Below, in pieces: positions 13,401-27,464 of a stretch of 64,000 bases of DNA. The DNA comes from Okapia johnstoni (lineage: Eukaryota > Chordata > Mammalia > Artiodactyla > Giraffidae). The stretch is from NCBI GenBank assembly GCA_024291935.2, contig CM044306.1, forward strand, positions 19,167,001-19,231,000. Direction: 5' to 3'. A model generated the notes under the pieces. That model had not been told where the DNA came from. It worked only from the letters and a program-made list of their open reading frames with translations, and made no database searches. Made by a program: the position numbers and the translations under genes. The first letter of the stretch is position 1. Every line of letters starts with the position of its first letter.

Positions 13401-14387
13401 CATTAAACTTAATGTCTAACAACTAATGGCTTTTGAAGACAAATGGGCAAGACAAACGTTTACGTTCCTTACTGTGATATCAGTACACAGTTCCCACACT
13501 CCTCTTTATTCTGCCTATTTAATTGGCTACAGCTAACAGTCTACTGGAACTTATACTCCCCAACTGTTTGTAGATGGAGGAGGAAAGAAAACTGGAATAC
13601 ACTGATAATTCTGTAAGCATTAGTCTTTCTTGAGGCTTTCCAGAATATAGGACCCATTCTGAACCCTTTGTGGAGAGAGCCCAGAGCAAGATGGAGGCCT
13701 GGTCTCCTACCTCAGGGTAGCCGTTGACTTCAGGGAGATGTGGTTTTAGAGCTGAAGGAGTTAACTAGTGCCCTGACCACACCGGAGATGCAGAAAGAGA
13801 TCCAGGAGCTGAAGAAGGAATGTGCTGGCTACAGAGAAAGACTGAAGAACATCAAAGCGGCCACCAACCACGTGACTCCAGAAGAGAAAGAGCAGGTGGG
13901 CTGGGAGGGAGGCGGAGCAGGGAGGGCTGCCTCTGCAGATTTGAAGTGAGGAGGGTTGACCCCAGCAGCTGCTGTGGGCTCAAAGGAACTTGTTTCCCTG
14001 TCTAGGTGTACAAGGAGAGGCAGAGGTACCACAAGGAGTGGAGGAAGCGCAAGAGGATGGTAAGTGTACAGGAGCCCTAGGAAGGCCCTGGACAATAGCA
14101 GCCCCCAGGGACACAGCTGCCTTATTTCAGGGGCCCATCAGGCATGCCCAGTACTGGCATCTGAAAGGGGGTGGTTTTATTTCTTGTCAGGCAACAGAGC
14201 TGTCTGATGCCATCCTTGAAGGATACCCCAAGAGCAAGAAGCAGTTCTTTGTAAGTGGTGCTCGCCCTTCCTTGCTCCCCTGGGACTTTCATCCAAGGTG
14301 GTCTCATTCCCTTGTCTCGCTGCCCCACAGGAGGAAGTTGGGATAGAGACTGATGAAGATTACAATGTCAAGCTCCCAGATCCCTGA
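10348..14387 (+). CDS. PSMC3IP: PSMC3IP (HOP2/TBPIP), meiotic recombination co-factor
   Basis: Nuclear partner of MND1; the HOP2-MND1 heterodimer stimulates strand invasion by DMC1 and RAD51 in meiosis. Eight coding exons: 10348-10381, 10469-10569, 10753-10842, 12933-13044, 13750-13895, 14006-14059, 14191-14250, 14331-14387. They total 654 nt, or 217 aa, equal to the human length, with every junction GT-AG and in phase. Domains: an N-terminal winged helix (about residues 10-80, containing LQREHGLGKTVVVKALEQLA-like helices), a Leu-rich coiled coil (about 85-150), and a basic KERQRYHKEWRKRKRM-type segment before the C-terminal region. The start is the first ATG of the transcript in the CpG island. 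The gene lies downstream of RETREG3 on the same strand and converges with MLX; stop codons are 1.3 kb apart. Confidence 0.97.
11302..11430 (-). repeat. CHR-type SINE in PSMC3IP intron 3
   Basis: Minus-strand copy: T-rich end at 11302, then ttggcctcaccacacagc, a B-box complement (accagggattgaaccc), and the head complement ccagggaattccctggg near 11415-11430. Confidence 0.8.
11540..12010 (-). repeat. Probable L2 LINE fragment
   Basis: Diverged sequence with L2 hallmarks read on the minus strand: the tggctccagcctctcctg, ctgtggcctttgcttgt, and caggcatcacctctggaaaccttcctgac segments. It lies in PSMC3IP intron 3. Confidence 0.55.
12125..12350 (+). repeat. Old DNA-transposon-like interspersed repeat
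   Basis: The segments tgtaaagggccagttaat, tatgctttgcagacctgg, and tttggcctgcaggttgcag recall a widespread mammalian non-autonomous element, probably hAT type. The family name is not certain from sequence alone. Confidence 0.45.
13181..13392 (+). repeat. Bov-tA SINE, full length
   Basis: tRNA-Glu-like head (gggcttccctggtggctcag, B box ggttcgatccctgg) joined to the BovA body (ggagaaggaaatggcaaccc) and ending in gagtcggacacgactta plus an A/C-rich tail. Located in PSMC3IP intron 4. It is a ruminant-specific family and supports the organism call. Confidence 0.92.
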
Positions 14388-14990
14388 GAGGCTCCCCTGG
14401 CAGGACTGGGAACAGAGACGTCCTGGACTGGCTGCCTTGTTTAGGTCAGCTCTTTTGTTGTTCCTGGTGCTGTCCACCTCTGAGCACACACCGGAGTACT
14501 GGGTGGAGGGAGGGAGCACAGGTGGCCCAGAGAGGACGGGCATGCTCATTTCATCATCCGCATGTCGACTGCTTAAACGCAACACTTAGATGTGAAACAA
14601 CGCTAAAGGACAGCATTTGGCAATATTTATTGTAATATAATTTGATATAAAAATATTTAATTTCCTCTGGATAATCACACCTCCCAAATATCAAACCTGG
14701 GGAAGGCAAAAGGGAGCTTGGGGAACAAAGGCAGAGAGATGCTGCCATACACAACATTCAAGAAGCCCAGGGCCTTACCCAGGATTCTCCTGAGCTCTAC
14801 AAGTCAGAAGGCCTTTAAAGAATCTCCTCTACCCACCTTCGCCCCACCCCAAGTCCTGGGAGAAATGTAGGAAGCACTGAGATGGTAGAGAGCCAGATAC
14901 ATTTGACAAAAAGGCTACAAGTAGTCTGGAGGCCAGTTAATTCTCCAAAATTATAACTTTAGCAAAATTGCATTGTTTAGAAAAATTAAA
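14388..14990 (+). other. PSMC3IP 3' UTR region, poly(A) site unresolved
   Basis: No canonical AATAAA follows the PSMC3IP stop closely. Weak plus-strand candidates are a TATAAA variant near 14647 and ATTAAA at 14985-14990. The same bases carry MLX 3' signals on the opposite strand, so the two 3' ends may overlap. Confidence 0.4.
14626..14631 (-). terminator. Candidate MLX poly(A) signal
   Basis: TTTATT on the plus strand is AATAAA for MLX. It lies 1.07 kb past the MLX stop (15696) and only 240 bp past the PSMC3IP stop on the other strand. Confidence 0.55.
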
Positions 14991-15695
14991 AACTTTTAAC
15001 ATGTAGTGTTGTGTCACACTTGACTTTGCTGTGCACTGCTACTGCCTGTGGGGACAGAGGGCAGGAGTGGGTGGGGAGGTTGCTTCCCTCTACCACCCAG
15101 AGCAGGGAGGCAGTGGAGTAGGGGGCAACGGCAGGAACCTGGCAGCCCTGCCCTGAGTTGGCCAGAAAAAGCTCTGGCCTCACCTTGGACTGACCAGGCA
15201 GCCCTAGCCTAGGCATGAGGCTGCCTTCCACCTCTCATTGCTGTGGGAGTACTTCCTCTTACTCCTTTCTTCCCATCCAACTACTGCCAAATGGCCACAC
15301 TGGCTCAATGTTGCCAGACACACCAAAACAGGCAACGAGTAGTTACCAGATACGATCAGGAATTGGAGGCTTCAAAAAAGGGGAGAGGCCAGGAGCTCTT
15401 TAGGGTGCCAAGAGCAGACCTCTATCCTGAGGACTTCTATGGGAGGGGGAAAGACTAGGTAGGTTTGAGATCTATGTCAAATAAAATAAATTAAAGCTTT
15501 CATAATACTCCCCCCCCAACCCAATGGAGGTGGGGGAGCGGGTGGGCATGGAGGAAGCTGGGGAGCCAAACACTGAGGAGAAAGCAGCTAACTGGCGTGC
15601 AGTGTCACAGTCCACTCTCATAAGCCCAGTGGCTCCATGGCCAAGTAGGAGACTCAAAGCCTCTTGCTGGCTGTTCTGCAGGTTCCAAGAGTTGG
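14632..15695 (-). other. MLX 3' UTR
   Basis: Region between the MLX stop and its candidate poly(A) signal. It contains no other gene. Plus-strand AATAAA copies at 15480-15490 could serve a long PSMC3IP transcript, but nothing proves it. Confidence 0.5.
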
Positions 15696-18600
15696 TCAGT
15701 AAAGCTGGTTCTTCAGTTGGTGCAGGACGCCAATCACAATTTCCCGTAGGGTCTGGTGAGGGCAGCACAGAAAGAAAGAGATGATACTCAAGGAGGGCCC
15801 AGGGCTGCTCAGTGACACCTGCCTGGGCCAGGTGTGCTCTTTAGAGTACCATTAAAAAAAAAAAGCCCCTGGAAAGCCACTGATGTCTCTAGTTTACTTT
15901 GCAAATGCCCCCAAAATAGGATGGAGGTAGGGGTTGAGATGCATTGCTCTGTGATAAAGCAAATACAGAAATGAATAATGGTAGATTTTAGGTGGGGGTA
16001 TTTGAGGGTTCATTGTAAAACTTGCAGCGCTGCAGTATGTTCACGGTGTTTTTTACAATAAAAATTTGGGACATGGCTTCAGCTGAAAGCATTACTTCTA
16101 AAATCAGGAACAAAACATGGATGCCCAGTCTCACCATTTTTATTCAACATAGTCTTGGAACTCCTAGTTATACTAATTGGGGAAGAAATAAAAGGAATCC
16201 AAATTGGGAAGGGAGAAATAAAACTGCAGATGACATGATATTAAACATGGAAAGTCCTAAAGATGCCATCAGAAAACTACTAGAGCTCAATGAGTTCAGT
16301 AAAGTTGTGGAATACAACACTGATGTACAGAAATCTCTTGCATTTCTGTAAACTAACAGTAACTAAGTATCAAAGAGAAATGTAGGAAACAGTCCCATTT
16401 ACCATCACATCAAAAAGAATAAAATACCTAGGAATAAACCTACCTAAGGAGGCAAAAGACCTGTACTCTGAGAATGGTAAGATCCTGATGAAAGAAAGTG
16501 AAGACAAACAGAAAGACATAACCTGTTCTTGGGTTGGAAGACTCAACATTGTTAAAATGACCATACTACCCAAGGCAATCTAAAGACTCAGTGCAGTCCC
16601 TATCAAAGCACTAACGACGTTTTTCACAGAACCAGAACAAGTAACTTTAAATTTTGTATGGAAACACAAAAGACCCTGAATAAGCAAAATCTTGAGAAAG
16701 AACAGAACTGGAGGAATCATATAACCTGACCTCAAACTATACTTACTACAAAAGCTACAGTAGTCAAAACAGTATGATACTGGCACAAAAACAGACAAAG
16801 ATCAATGGAACAGGAGAGTCCAAAAATAAACCCATGCACTCATGGCCAGTTCATGTACAACAAAAGAGGCAAGAATATACAATGGAGAAAAGACAGTCTG
16901 TTCAATAAGTGGTGCTTGGAAAACTGGACAGCTACATGTAAAAGAATGAAAGTAGAACATTCTCGAACACTATATACAAAAACTCAAAATAGATGAAAGA
17001 CCTAAAGGAAGACTGGATACTATAAAACTCCTAGTGAAAACACATGCAGAAGACTCTTTGACATAAATCACAGCAGTATTTTATTAGATCCAACTCCTAA
17101 AGGAAATTAAATGGGACCTAGTTAAACTTAAAAGCTTTTACACCGCAAAGGAAACCACTGACAAAAAGACAACCTACTGAATGGGAGAAAATATTTGCAA
17201 ATGATATAACTGATAAGGGGTTAATACCCAACATATATAAACAGCTGATAACAACTCAGCATCAGAAAAACAACTAGGAAATGCCCTGCTGGTCCACTGG
17301 TTAGGACTCGGTACTTTCACTGCTGTGGCTCGGGTTCAACCCCTGGTCAGAGAACTAAGATCCCACAAGCCACATGGTGTGGCCAAAAAAAATCCCTGGA
17401 AAACAACCCAATTAAAAAATAGGCAGAAGAACTGAATGGACATTTTTCCAAAGAGGAACTGCAGGTGTCCAACAGGGACATGAAAAGATGCTGAACATCA
17501 CTAATCATCAGAGAAATGTAAATCAAAACTGCAATCATCTATCACCTCGTACCTGTCAGAATGGCTATCATCAAGAAGAACACATAATAATTGGTGGTAA
17601 GGATGTGGGAAAAAGAGGACTCTTGCACACTACCGGTGGGAATGGAAACTGGTGCAGCTACTGTGGAAAATAATAATAGAGATTTCTCAAAAAACGAAGA
17701 GCTACCAAATGATCCAGCACTTCCACCCTGAGGTATATGTTTGAAAAAACAAAAACACTAATTCAGAGTGAGTGAGTGAGTGTGTGTGTGTGTGTGTGTG
17801 ATGGAATACTACTCAGCGATGATCATACTAATAAGCAAAGGAAGTCATAAAAACAAATACCATATATCACTTATATGTGGAATCGAAAGTACAACACAAA
17901 GTATCTATGAAACAAGATATACAGAACAGATTTGTGGTTGAGAGGGCAGGGTGGGTAGGGGAGAGAAGGATTAGGAGTTTGGTATTAGCAGAGACAAACT
18001 TACATGTAGGATGGATAACAATAAGGTCGTACTGTATAGCACAGGAAGCTATTACTATCTGTGACAAACCATAATGGAAAAGAATATGAAAAAGAATGAA
18101 TATAACTGAGTCACTGCTTACAGCAGTAATTAATATTGTAAATCAACTATATTTCAATAAAACTTAAAAATCAGAAAAACCCCAGATGAATGAGTAAAAG
18201 TGTGGTACACAAACACAATGGAATACTTCTCAGTCAAAAAAAAAAAGACCAAACAGTGAAAATTTGCCTTTTCAGCAACATGTATGGACTTAGCATTATG
18301 CTAAGTGAAATGAGTCAGAGAAAGACACATACTATACGACATCACTTACAAGTGGAATCTAAAAAAATTACAATAAACTAGTGAATGTAACAAAAAAGTA
18401 GACTCACAGTACAGTGGACAAACTAGTGGTTACCAGTCAGGAATGGGGGGTGGGGGGAACATCAGGGTGGGGGAATGGGAGGTACAAACTATCGGGTGTA
18501 TTGTGCAACATGAGGAATACAGCCAATATTTTGTAATAACTGGAAATGGAGAGTCGCTTTTTAAAATTATATAGGAAAAAACGTTGGGAAACAAAATTAA

Positions 18601-21600
18601 GTGAGAAATCTCAGATACAAGTCAAGCCTCAGTAAAAGCAACCAGACCTCAAAAGCAAAAGACTCAGTTAACCGTTAACACACTCGATATTACAAATAAT
18701 AATTAGAAACCCCAAGGAAAACTACTGTAGGGGGCCTAGGGGTGGGGGCCTTAAAACTTTTCCAAAACCCCCAAGTTAAGTGCTGCAAGTGATCCGGGCT
18801 CACTTGCTGGGCAGGCAAGCAGTGCCTGAGGCTGCTGTTACTTGCCACTATGTGAACTAAACAAAGGCCTTGCCTGAGTGAGTGCTCAGATCATTGCAAA
18901 ATGAAGCCTCCACAGGAATATCTGGGCTAGAAAGCAAAGAGGGAAACAGGAATACAAGTTGTAGAAATACCCTCAAGAAACCTAAAAGCTGCTACCCTGC
19001 CTCTCTGAACAAACCACAGCTTGGGTCACTTTGCCTGAGCGAAGAGCCCCTGACCCTGTGACTACTGCTGCCCCGTACCTGAGGCTTACAGTGCTCCTCA
19101 ATCCAGCTGAAGACACAGGCCGACAGCTCCTGGAAGCTGGCCACGGAGATGGAGGCATTGAAGGACTGGAAGAGGGAGTCCATGATGCCTTGAAACACGT
19201 TGAACTTGACCTGGTCCGAGACCTGGTCCTCCCCCTCATGGGGGTTGTCCTGGTGCGCCTTCACAATCTGCTCATAGTTCCTGAAAGCGAGCAGGCCAGG
19301 TCTAAGGGGCTGCAGCAGCTCTCCTGGCCCCGGAAGAGGAATAGTGCTTACCCTCCATACTCCCCTGGGAAGGAGATTTCCAGAGAGCTTGTGGGATGTA
19401 TTCAACATCAGTTTCTAGGTCAGCAGTGGTGGCCTACCCCCTCCAACCTTTCCTTCATTAAATCCCACAGGTGTTTCTGGAGTATTATTTGCTACAGTTG
19501 GGATTAAGTCACGCCTACCACACGAGGGAGTCAGAATATCATCTGATGTGGCCTTTGAAGAGGGGCAGGGTGTGAACTGAAGAGGCCTGAGTCCCCTCAG
19601 AACCAGATACCCTGGTTCCCCCAACCCAACACCCCCCCTTACACTTTCATGATCTTTAGGGCCATGACATCCTTGCGGAGCGTGGATACCTCCTCCTCCT
19701 GCTTTTTCTTCTCCTTGTGCAAAAACTGGATGTAGTCAATGGCTAGAGTGGGGGTGGGAAGAGGGGGTGTGCATACAGGACGTCTCAACCAGAAGGACAA
19801 GGCTGCTTTTGATTCCTCTTCCCTCCAGACCCTGCCTCCCCGCCCCCCACCTCGTTACAACCATCCCACGGGGGCCAGGCCAAAAGCGGCTCTGAGGCTC
19901 TAGCCTTCTCACAGCCCCCTTGGCTCCAAGCCCTCCAGCGCTCTCCTGGCCATACTCTTCTGCAGCACAATGGCTTTGCTGAGTTTTTGGGAGCCAATGG
20001 AGAAGTCCTGCTGCTGGCAGGTGGGGACGATGGTCTGTAGGTCGTCATAGCCTCTCTGTGGAGAGAGCAGGGGAAACGGGTTCCTTCATGGAGGGGTCAA
20101 GACAAACAGGCACGCAGCTTTTCTTCCTGGATACCAAGTGCCATGCTCACTCACTCAGAGTGGTAGAAACGAGGAAGAAGTTCATGCCCAGGGCCTGGAC
20201 TAGCTGCCCCCAAGCTTGCTCGGGACTGCCTGACGGGGCCAGGGCAGAGTGGATCTGAAGTGTGCAGGCGCTCCCTGAGGTGCGGGCCTCCCCAATCACC
20301 TTGATGGCGTCCCTCCTCTTCTGCTCGGCCTGAGTGTGTGCTCGCCGCCGCCGGTCCTTGTAGGACTCCTTGTAGGATTCCTGGTGGTAATCGCTGTCCT
20401 CGTCATCTACGCTCAGGGTTAGGGGCAGGAAGAGGTCATTCTGGGGCCCAGTGGGGCCCAGCTAGCCCACTTTCCCCAGCTGGGAAGAACCTGGTGCCCA
20501 GAGATGGCGGATGGATAATCCCTAATAACCTGGATGACGTGATGGTGAAACCCTGTGTCTAGAACTAGGGTTCCAGCGCCCCCATGTGGAAGGCAGCAGC
20601 TGCCCTAAGAAAAAGACTAAAAAGGAAGGCACGTGGTTCCCTGGGTGGGGGGATGTTGCTGCCTACCTGTGTTGGGGACAGAAGAGGCACTGGTGGAACC
20701 GATGCTATTAGCTCTGGACACTACACTCCCCTTGCGGGTGCTTTCTACAAAAAGCCCTGGAAAAGAGAGGCCCCCAATCACTACGGATCAGAAGGGGGGG
20801 AGGGGCTCTGCCTGGCTCTCAGACACCTGTGGGCCCAATGGCTTCCTGAGTCCTAAACGCTGACCTCTCTCCTTCAACCCAAAAGCCAGCCACACTGGGC
20901 CACCCACTTCCTGTCGTGTCACGCCGCAGTGCTCCCGTCCCTAGTGTCTACACTGCTCCAAAGGCCTGCAAGGATACCTCCTGGCTCACAAAGTGGCATC
21001 CGGGCGTGATGATGGAGAGTGACCGGCTGGCCCTGTTTCCATCACTTCCCTGCTCCAGGGCAGAGGGAACTAGGTGTCACCCTTGGATGCTTCCTGCCCC
21101 TGTCCTCCAGACCCTCCCTCGCTGTTCAGGCCTGCTCAGCTCAGGGACGGTGGGCTGTGCTCAGGTGTGGCTGCCAAGGCCTCGCGAATCCATCGGGCTG
21201 AAGTGGCAGTGTCCCTCCAGAGGTGAAGAGGGTGGGGGAAGCACTCACCAGGGTCCAGACTGTTGTCGCTGTAGGCATACTCCACCTGCGGCACCGAGCA
21301 AGGGAGAAGCCCGTCAGGCCTCCTCCGCCCCTGCACGCGTGTACACACACCCACAGACACACATATGTACACACTTGGGGTGCGCGGGCAGTCGCACGAT
21401 TCCCCCCAAGCCAAGAGCGGCTAGGCCGCGGGAGCGCCGCCCCTCGGCAGGACACCGTCCGCCCACTCCACGCCCCCAGCCCTCCAGTCCTGTCCCCTCA
21501 CACCCGCGCGCACACGCCTCAGTTGTCTTCCCACCTTGGCACACACAGGGTGAGAGCTGTCTTCTCTGCAGCCCCAGGGCCCGAGGAGCGGGGGTAGCTC

Positions 21601-21738
21601 TGGGGACTGCAGGGAGTCCCCTAGTCTTCCAGACCCCCTACGTGCTCGAGCCCGACCCGCCCTCCCCTCGCCGGCGTGCGCGCCCACGGGGCTTGCCTTG
21701 ACCCAGGGGTCGTCCGGAGAGGCGCCCGGCTCCGTCAT
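15696..21738 (-). CDS. MLX: MLX, MAX-like bHLH-leucine-zipper transcription factor
   Basis: Obligate partner of MondoA (MLXIP), ChREBP (MLXIPL) and MXD proteins; the heterodimers bind E-box/ChoRE sites and switch genes with glucose status. Coding exons in transcript order: 21697-21738, 21249-21285, 20667-20756, 20300-20406, 19956-20055, 19643-19742, 19079-19280, 15696-15752. They total 735 nt, or 244 aa. A longer first exon (21535-21738) gives a 298-aa form, and skipping the 90-nt exon 20667-20756 would give 214 aa. These match the three known human isoform lengths. The basic region ([20 protein letters not shown]) and helix-loop-helix lie in exons 20300-20055, and the zipper in 19742-19079. 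The short-form exon 1 donor is GC (AAG|GCAAGC). The last intron is swollen by L1 copies. The start is the first ATG downstream of the CpG island and begins MTEPGASP. Confidence 0.97.
17277..17391 (+). repeat. CHR-type SINE nested in L1
   Basis: ggaaatgccctgctggtcc head, B box gggttcaacccctgg and tail ggccaaaaaaaat. L1 sequence resumes on both sides, so the SINE is the younger insertion. Confidence 0.8.
17767..17801. repeat. (TGAG)n/(TG)n microsatellite
   Basis: A few gagt repeats pass into an uninterrupted tg run inside the L1 copy. A likely polymorphic marker. Confidence 0.85.
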
Positions 21739-21960
21739 CTCCGACCCACCGAACCGGAAACCTGCCAGCAGGCGGGCCCCCGGCCTGGAGGAAGAGGCGA
21801 AGCGCGCTCACGTGACCCAAACCCACCAACCCGCAGCCCAGTGGCGGGGGCGGGGCGGCTGCGCATGCGTGGTGCGGAGGACAACACCCACGCCCGGCCG
21901 CCGCCACCGCCTCCTAGACAGTGCCCCGCCTGGTTTCGGAGCTGACAGTGTTGGCCTCGG
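21400..21960 (-). promoter_or_regulatory. MLX CpG-island promoter with CACGTG E-box
   Basis: CpG-dense region spanning MLX exon 1. A CTCACGTGAC site (core CACGTG at 21809-21814) lies about 75 bp upstream of the MLX ATG and differs at one position from the CLEAR consensus GTCACGTGAC. No TATA box is seen. Transcription starts are inferred. Confidence 0.65.
21535..21738 (-). CDS. MLX: MLX extended exon 1 (long isoform)
   Basis: Using a GT donor at 21533-21534 instead of the GC donor at 21695-21696 extends exon 1 by 162 nt (54 codons) in frame, ending [12 protein letters not shown] before the common exon 2. It is rich in Ala, Arg and Gly. The match to the human 298-aa form, recalled from memory, supports real use rather than chance openness. 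Confidence 0.75.
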
Positions 21961-22259
21961 GGTCACCCTCCTCGCCAGTCCCTGCTCTTGCTCAGGGTAG
22001 ATGTTCCAGCCGCCGTGACATGAAGCACATTCCGTGAAACGGGTCCCTTCAAGAGGTTTGTCCGCATAATGTCGCAGCACAGGCGCACCGCCGTGCCCAG
22101 CGGGCTCCCGGACCTGCACTTCTGGTCACTTCTTCCGACCCCGCCGGGATGCAGCCTCTGTGAGGCCAGAGGCCCCGAATGGCTTGTTGAAGGAAGCTCC
22201 TCCAACACTCAGCCCAGAGTCTGGCAGGATACTTGTGGAATTAAGAAAGAGCCTGTTAG

Positions 22260-22410
22260 CCAAGTTACGCTACTTTGTAAGGGAAGGAAACTGAGGTGCC
22301 AGGAAAGTCCAGAACTTATCAAGAAGTGCACAGCTAGCCAGTGACAGGGCCAATGCTGGCCTCGGTCTGGCTAGCTTCAGAAGCCACGCTCTTAACCACT
22401 GCACTTCTGG
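22260..22410 (+). repeat. MIR SINE
   Basis: Contains ggaaggaaactgaggtgcc, the aagtgcacagctagccagtg stretch, and cacgctcttaaccactgcac: the conserved MIR core and tail order. Between the MLX promoter and the COASY 3' end. Confidence 0.65.
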
Positions 22411-22508
22411 CTTCCAGCTCAGGCCTGGGCCTTGCACTTGGGGCTCAAGGGTTACAAAAATACCCTGAGTCACTGAAGCAGGAAGCAGACACCATAGCAA
22501 CATTCACC

Positions 22509-22514
22509 TTTAAT
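22509..22514 (-). terminator. COASY poly(A) signal (ATTAAA variant)
   Basis: TTTAAT on the plus strand is ATTAAA on the minus strand, about 290 nt past the COASY stop codon. It gives a short 3' UTR, as expected for this gene. Confidence 0.55.
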
Positions 22515-22802
22515 TCTGTTACAAATTCCAGTGTTTGCCCTGGCCCCAGCCCTCTGGACAAGACCGGGGATAGAACAACGCCGGGGGCCTGCTCCCGCAT
22601 GAGCTGCATCCTCAGTGTTGGCCAAACGCTGGCAAGCTGGGTAGGCTTCCTGTGTCCAGCAGGCCCAGCCCTGCCCTGCCCAGCTTAGCTTAGAGCCCTC
22701 TTGGCCCAGGCTAAAGTGAGCTTCATGGTTCCATTCCTCCTTACCGCTGGATTTCTTTTCAGCTCCAGGGGCCACTTTGACCCCACAGAGAATTCTTATC
22801 AG

Positions 22803-26094
<3,292 letters not shown>

Positions 26095-26495
26095 CCTGCC
26101 CAGGCCTGCGGACAGTCAGGGAGACGAGGCGAGGGTGACTGCGTGGTATGTGTCTGAGGCCGAAAACTGTAGGGAGACTCGGACCCAAGACAGGGGAACC
26201 TGGCGCAGGGACGGGGTTCTTAGTGCCGATCGAGAGGAACCTGGGGAAGGGGACGGGGCTTGGTAAATGGCGCCTCCGGGATGTGTTCTAAATCTCGGTT
26301 TTATCATCTCTCAGAGCGGTGAATTCGCTGAGTTGAATCGAAATCCTGGGGTGGGGAGAGGAACTGGGCAGGAGCCCCTGCGTTGTAAGACTGGGGATCC
26401 AGAAATCCCGGGCGTTCTTGCTGAGCTGCACCAGTCTCTTCAAGGAATTGGAGGAGGGGACTAAAACGGGACACTCAGGCTCGGGTCCTACTTAC

Positions 26496-26600
26496 TGAGA
26501 CCTCCGTGCTTTGGTTCCACTTGCACTACTGTGGAGGCTTCCCCAGCCGCGACCCGTTAACACAAGTTCCGGAGCTGTGACTCGAGACTACGGAACCTAA
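26496..26600 (-). other. Predicted COASY noncoding exon 1
   Basis: A strong donor (CTCA|GTAAGTA on the minus strand) at 26495/26496 faces the acceptor just upstream of the COASY ATG (26105/26106). The exon's 5' edge is a guess from the adjacent promoter motif. Confidence 0.5.
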
Positions 26601-26638
26601 GAAAGGCCAAAAATCTCAGCTTTGGTTCGGCGAGGGAG

Positions 26639-26648
26639 TCTCGCGAGA
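26639..26648 (-). promoter_or_regulatory. Palindromic TCTCGCGAGA core-promoter element at COASY
   Basis: An exact 10-bp palindrome in a GC-rich stretch just upstream of the predicted COASY first exon. This motif is a known element of TATA-less CpG-island promoters. Function here is inferred from position. Confidence 0.65.
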
Positions 26649-26776
26649 TTTTTCATTTGAAGGCGTGGGGCGCTTGCAGTTGCAAAGGGGCGGAGCTCTG
26701 AGGCGTGGGAGGTGCGTGAAAACTTGTTTCTAAAACCCAAACTCACGGAAACTGGGCGGACTGGGGCCAGGCGGCT

Positions 26777-26905
26777 GGAGAAGGAAATAGCAACCCACTC
26801 TAGTATTCTTGCCTGGAAAATCCCACGGACAGAGGAGCCTGCTGGGCTACACTCCATGGGGTCGCAAAGAGTCGGACACAACTGAAGAGACTTAGCACGC
26901 ACGCA
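26777..26905 (+). repeat. BovA SINE with target-site duplication
   Basis: Body ggagaaggaaatagcaaccc through agtcggacacaactgaag. Flanked by an 11-bp duplication with one mismatch (gggccaggcgg at 26764-26774, gggcaaggcgg at 26906-26916). It lies upstream of COASY. Confidence 0.88.
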
Positions 26906-27164
26906 GGGCAAGGCGGGCTTGAAAGCCTGTTTAACGGGTGCCCTTCAGACTCTTGAGAGAAGAGACTGGCTTCAGCCAGGTCACTCGGGAGACAGCGGCA
27001 AAGGCGGAACTAACACCTGGGTTTCCTGCTTAATAAATCGCGGGGACAGAGGTGGAGGGAGGTGTCATAGGGTAGCATTTAAGTTAGGGCTCGGTGTCCC
27101 CAGAGCCCTCCTGACGCCCTCCCAATCTAAGGATCCTCATGTGGGAGGTCACGGAACAGTTCTG

Positions 27165-27260
27165 TCCAAGTCCCCATTTCACAGATGGAAACATTGAGGC
27201 CCTGTATGTTCCAAGGACATCTAGGGAGGTAAGGACAGAGGCCATGTGTCGTGGCTCCCG
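27165..27260 (+). repeat. MIR-like fragment
   Basis: cccatttcacagatggaaacattgaggccc is the conserved MIR core motif. Short and diverged. Confidence 0.5.
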
Positions 27261-27376
27261 TGCAGTGCTCTCCACATCACCCAGAACCAGTGATATGACA
27301 ATTTTCCAGAGAGAGGAGGAAGAAGAGGAGAGCTCTGCGTGTGAGCTCAGTAGAGCTGCCAGAGAATGGTCCCTGT

Positions 27377-27406
27377 GGGCGGGGGGGGGGGGGGGGGGGG
27401 GGGGGG
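27377..27406. repeat. Poly-G tract
   Basis: GGGC followed by 26 uninterrupted G on the plus strand. Likely length-variable and hard to sequence, so the exact count should be treated with caution. Confidence 0.85.
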
Positions 27407-27464
27407 CAGGGGGCTGGGGGAGGAGACAGTGGGAAGAATTTATCATGAGGCTAAAGAGTGCTGG

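Larger units (their letters stand above)
15930..18595 (+). repeat. Stack of three L1 3'-end fragments in MLX last intron
   Basis: An L1 3'-UTR-like piece (15930-16070) is followed by a 5'-truncated L1 carrying the end of ORF2 (about 16080-18180, frame-broken, ending in an ATTTCAATAAAACTT tail), and then another L1 3' end (18185-18595). All are in plus orientation, antisense to MLX. Translated pieces read as L1 reverse transcriptase and its C-terminal part, with many stops. A CHR SINE (17277-17391) interrupts the middle copy. Confidence 0.75.

Noticed and set aside
20916..21701. 261-codon plus-strand open frame over the MLX promoter and exon 1
   Set aside because: Shadow of the GC-rich CpG island and MLX exons on the other strand; low complexity, no domain, no splice context.
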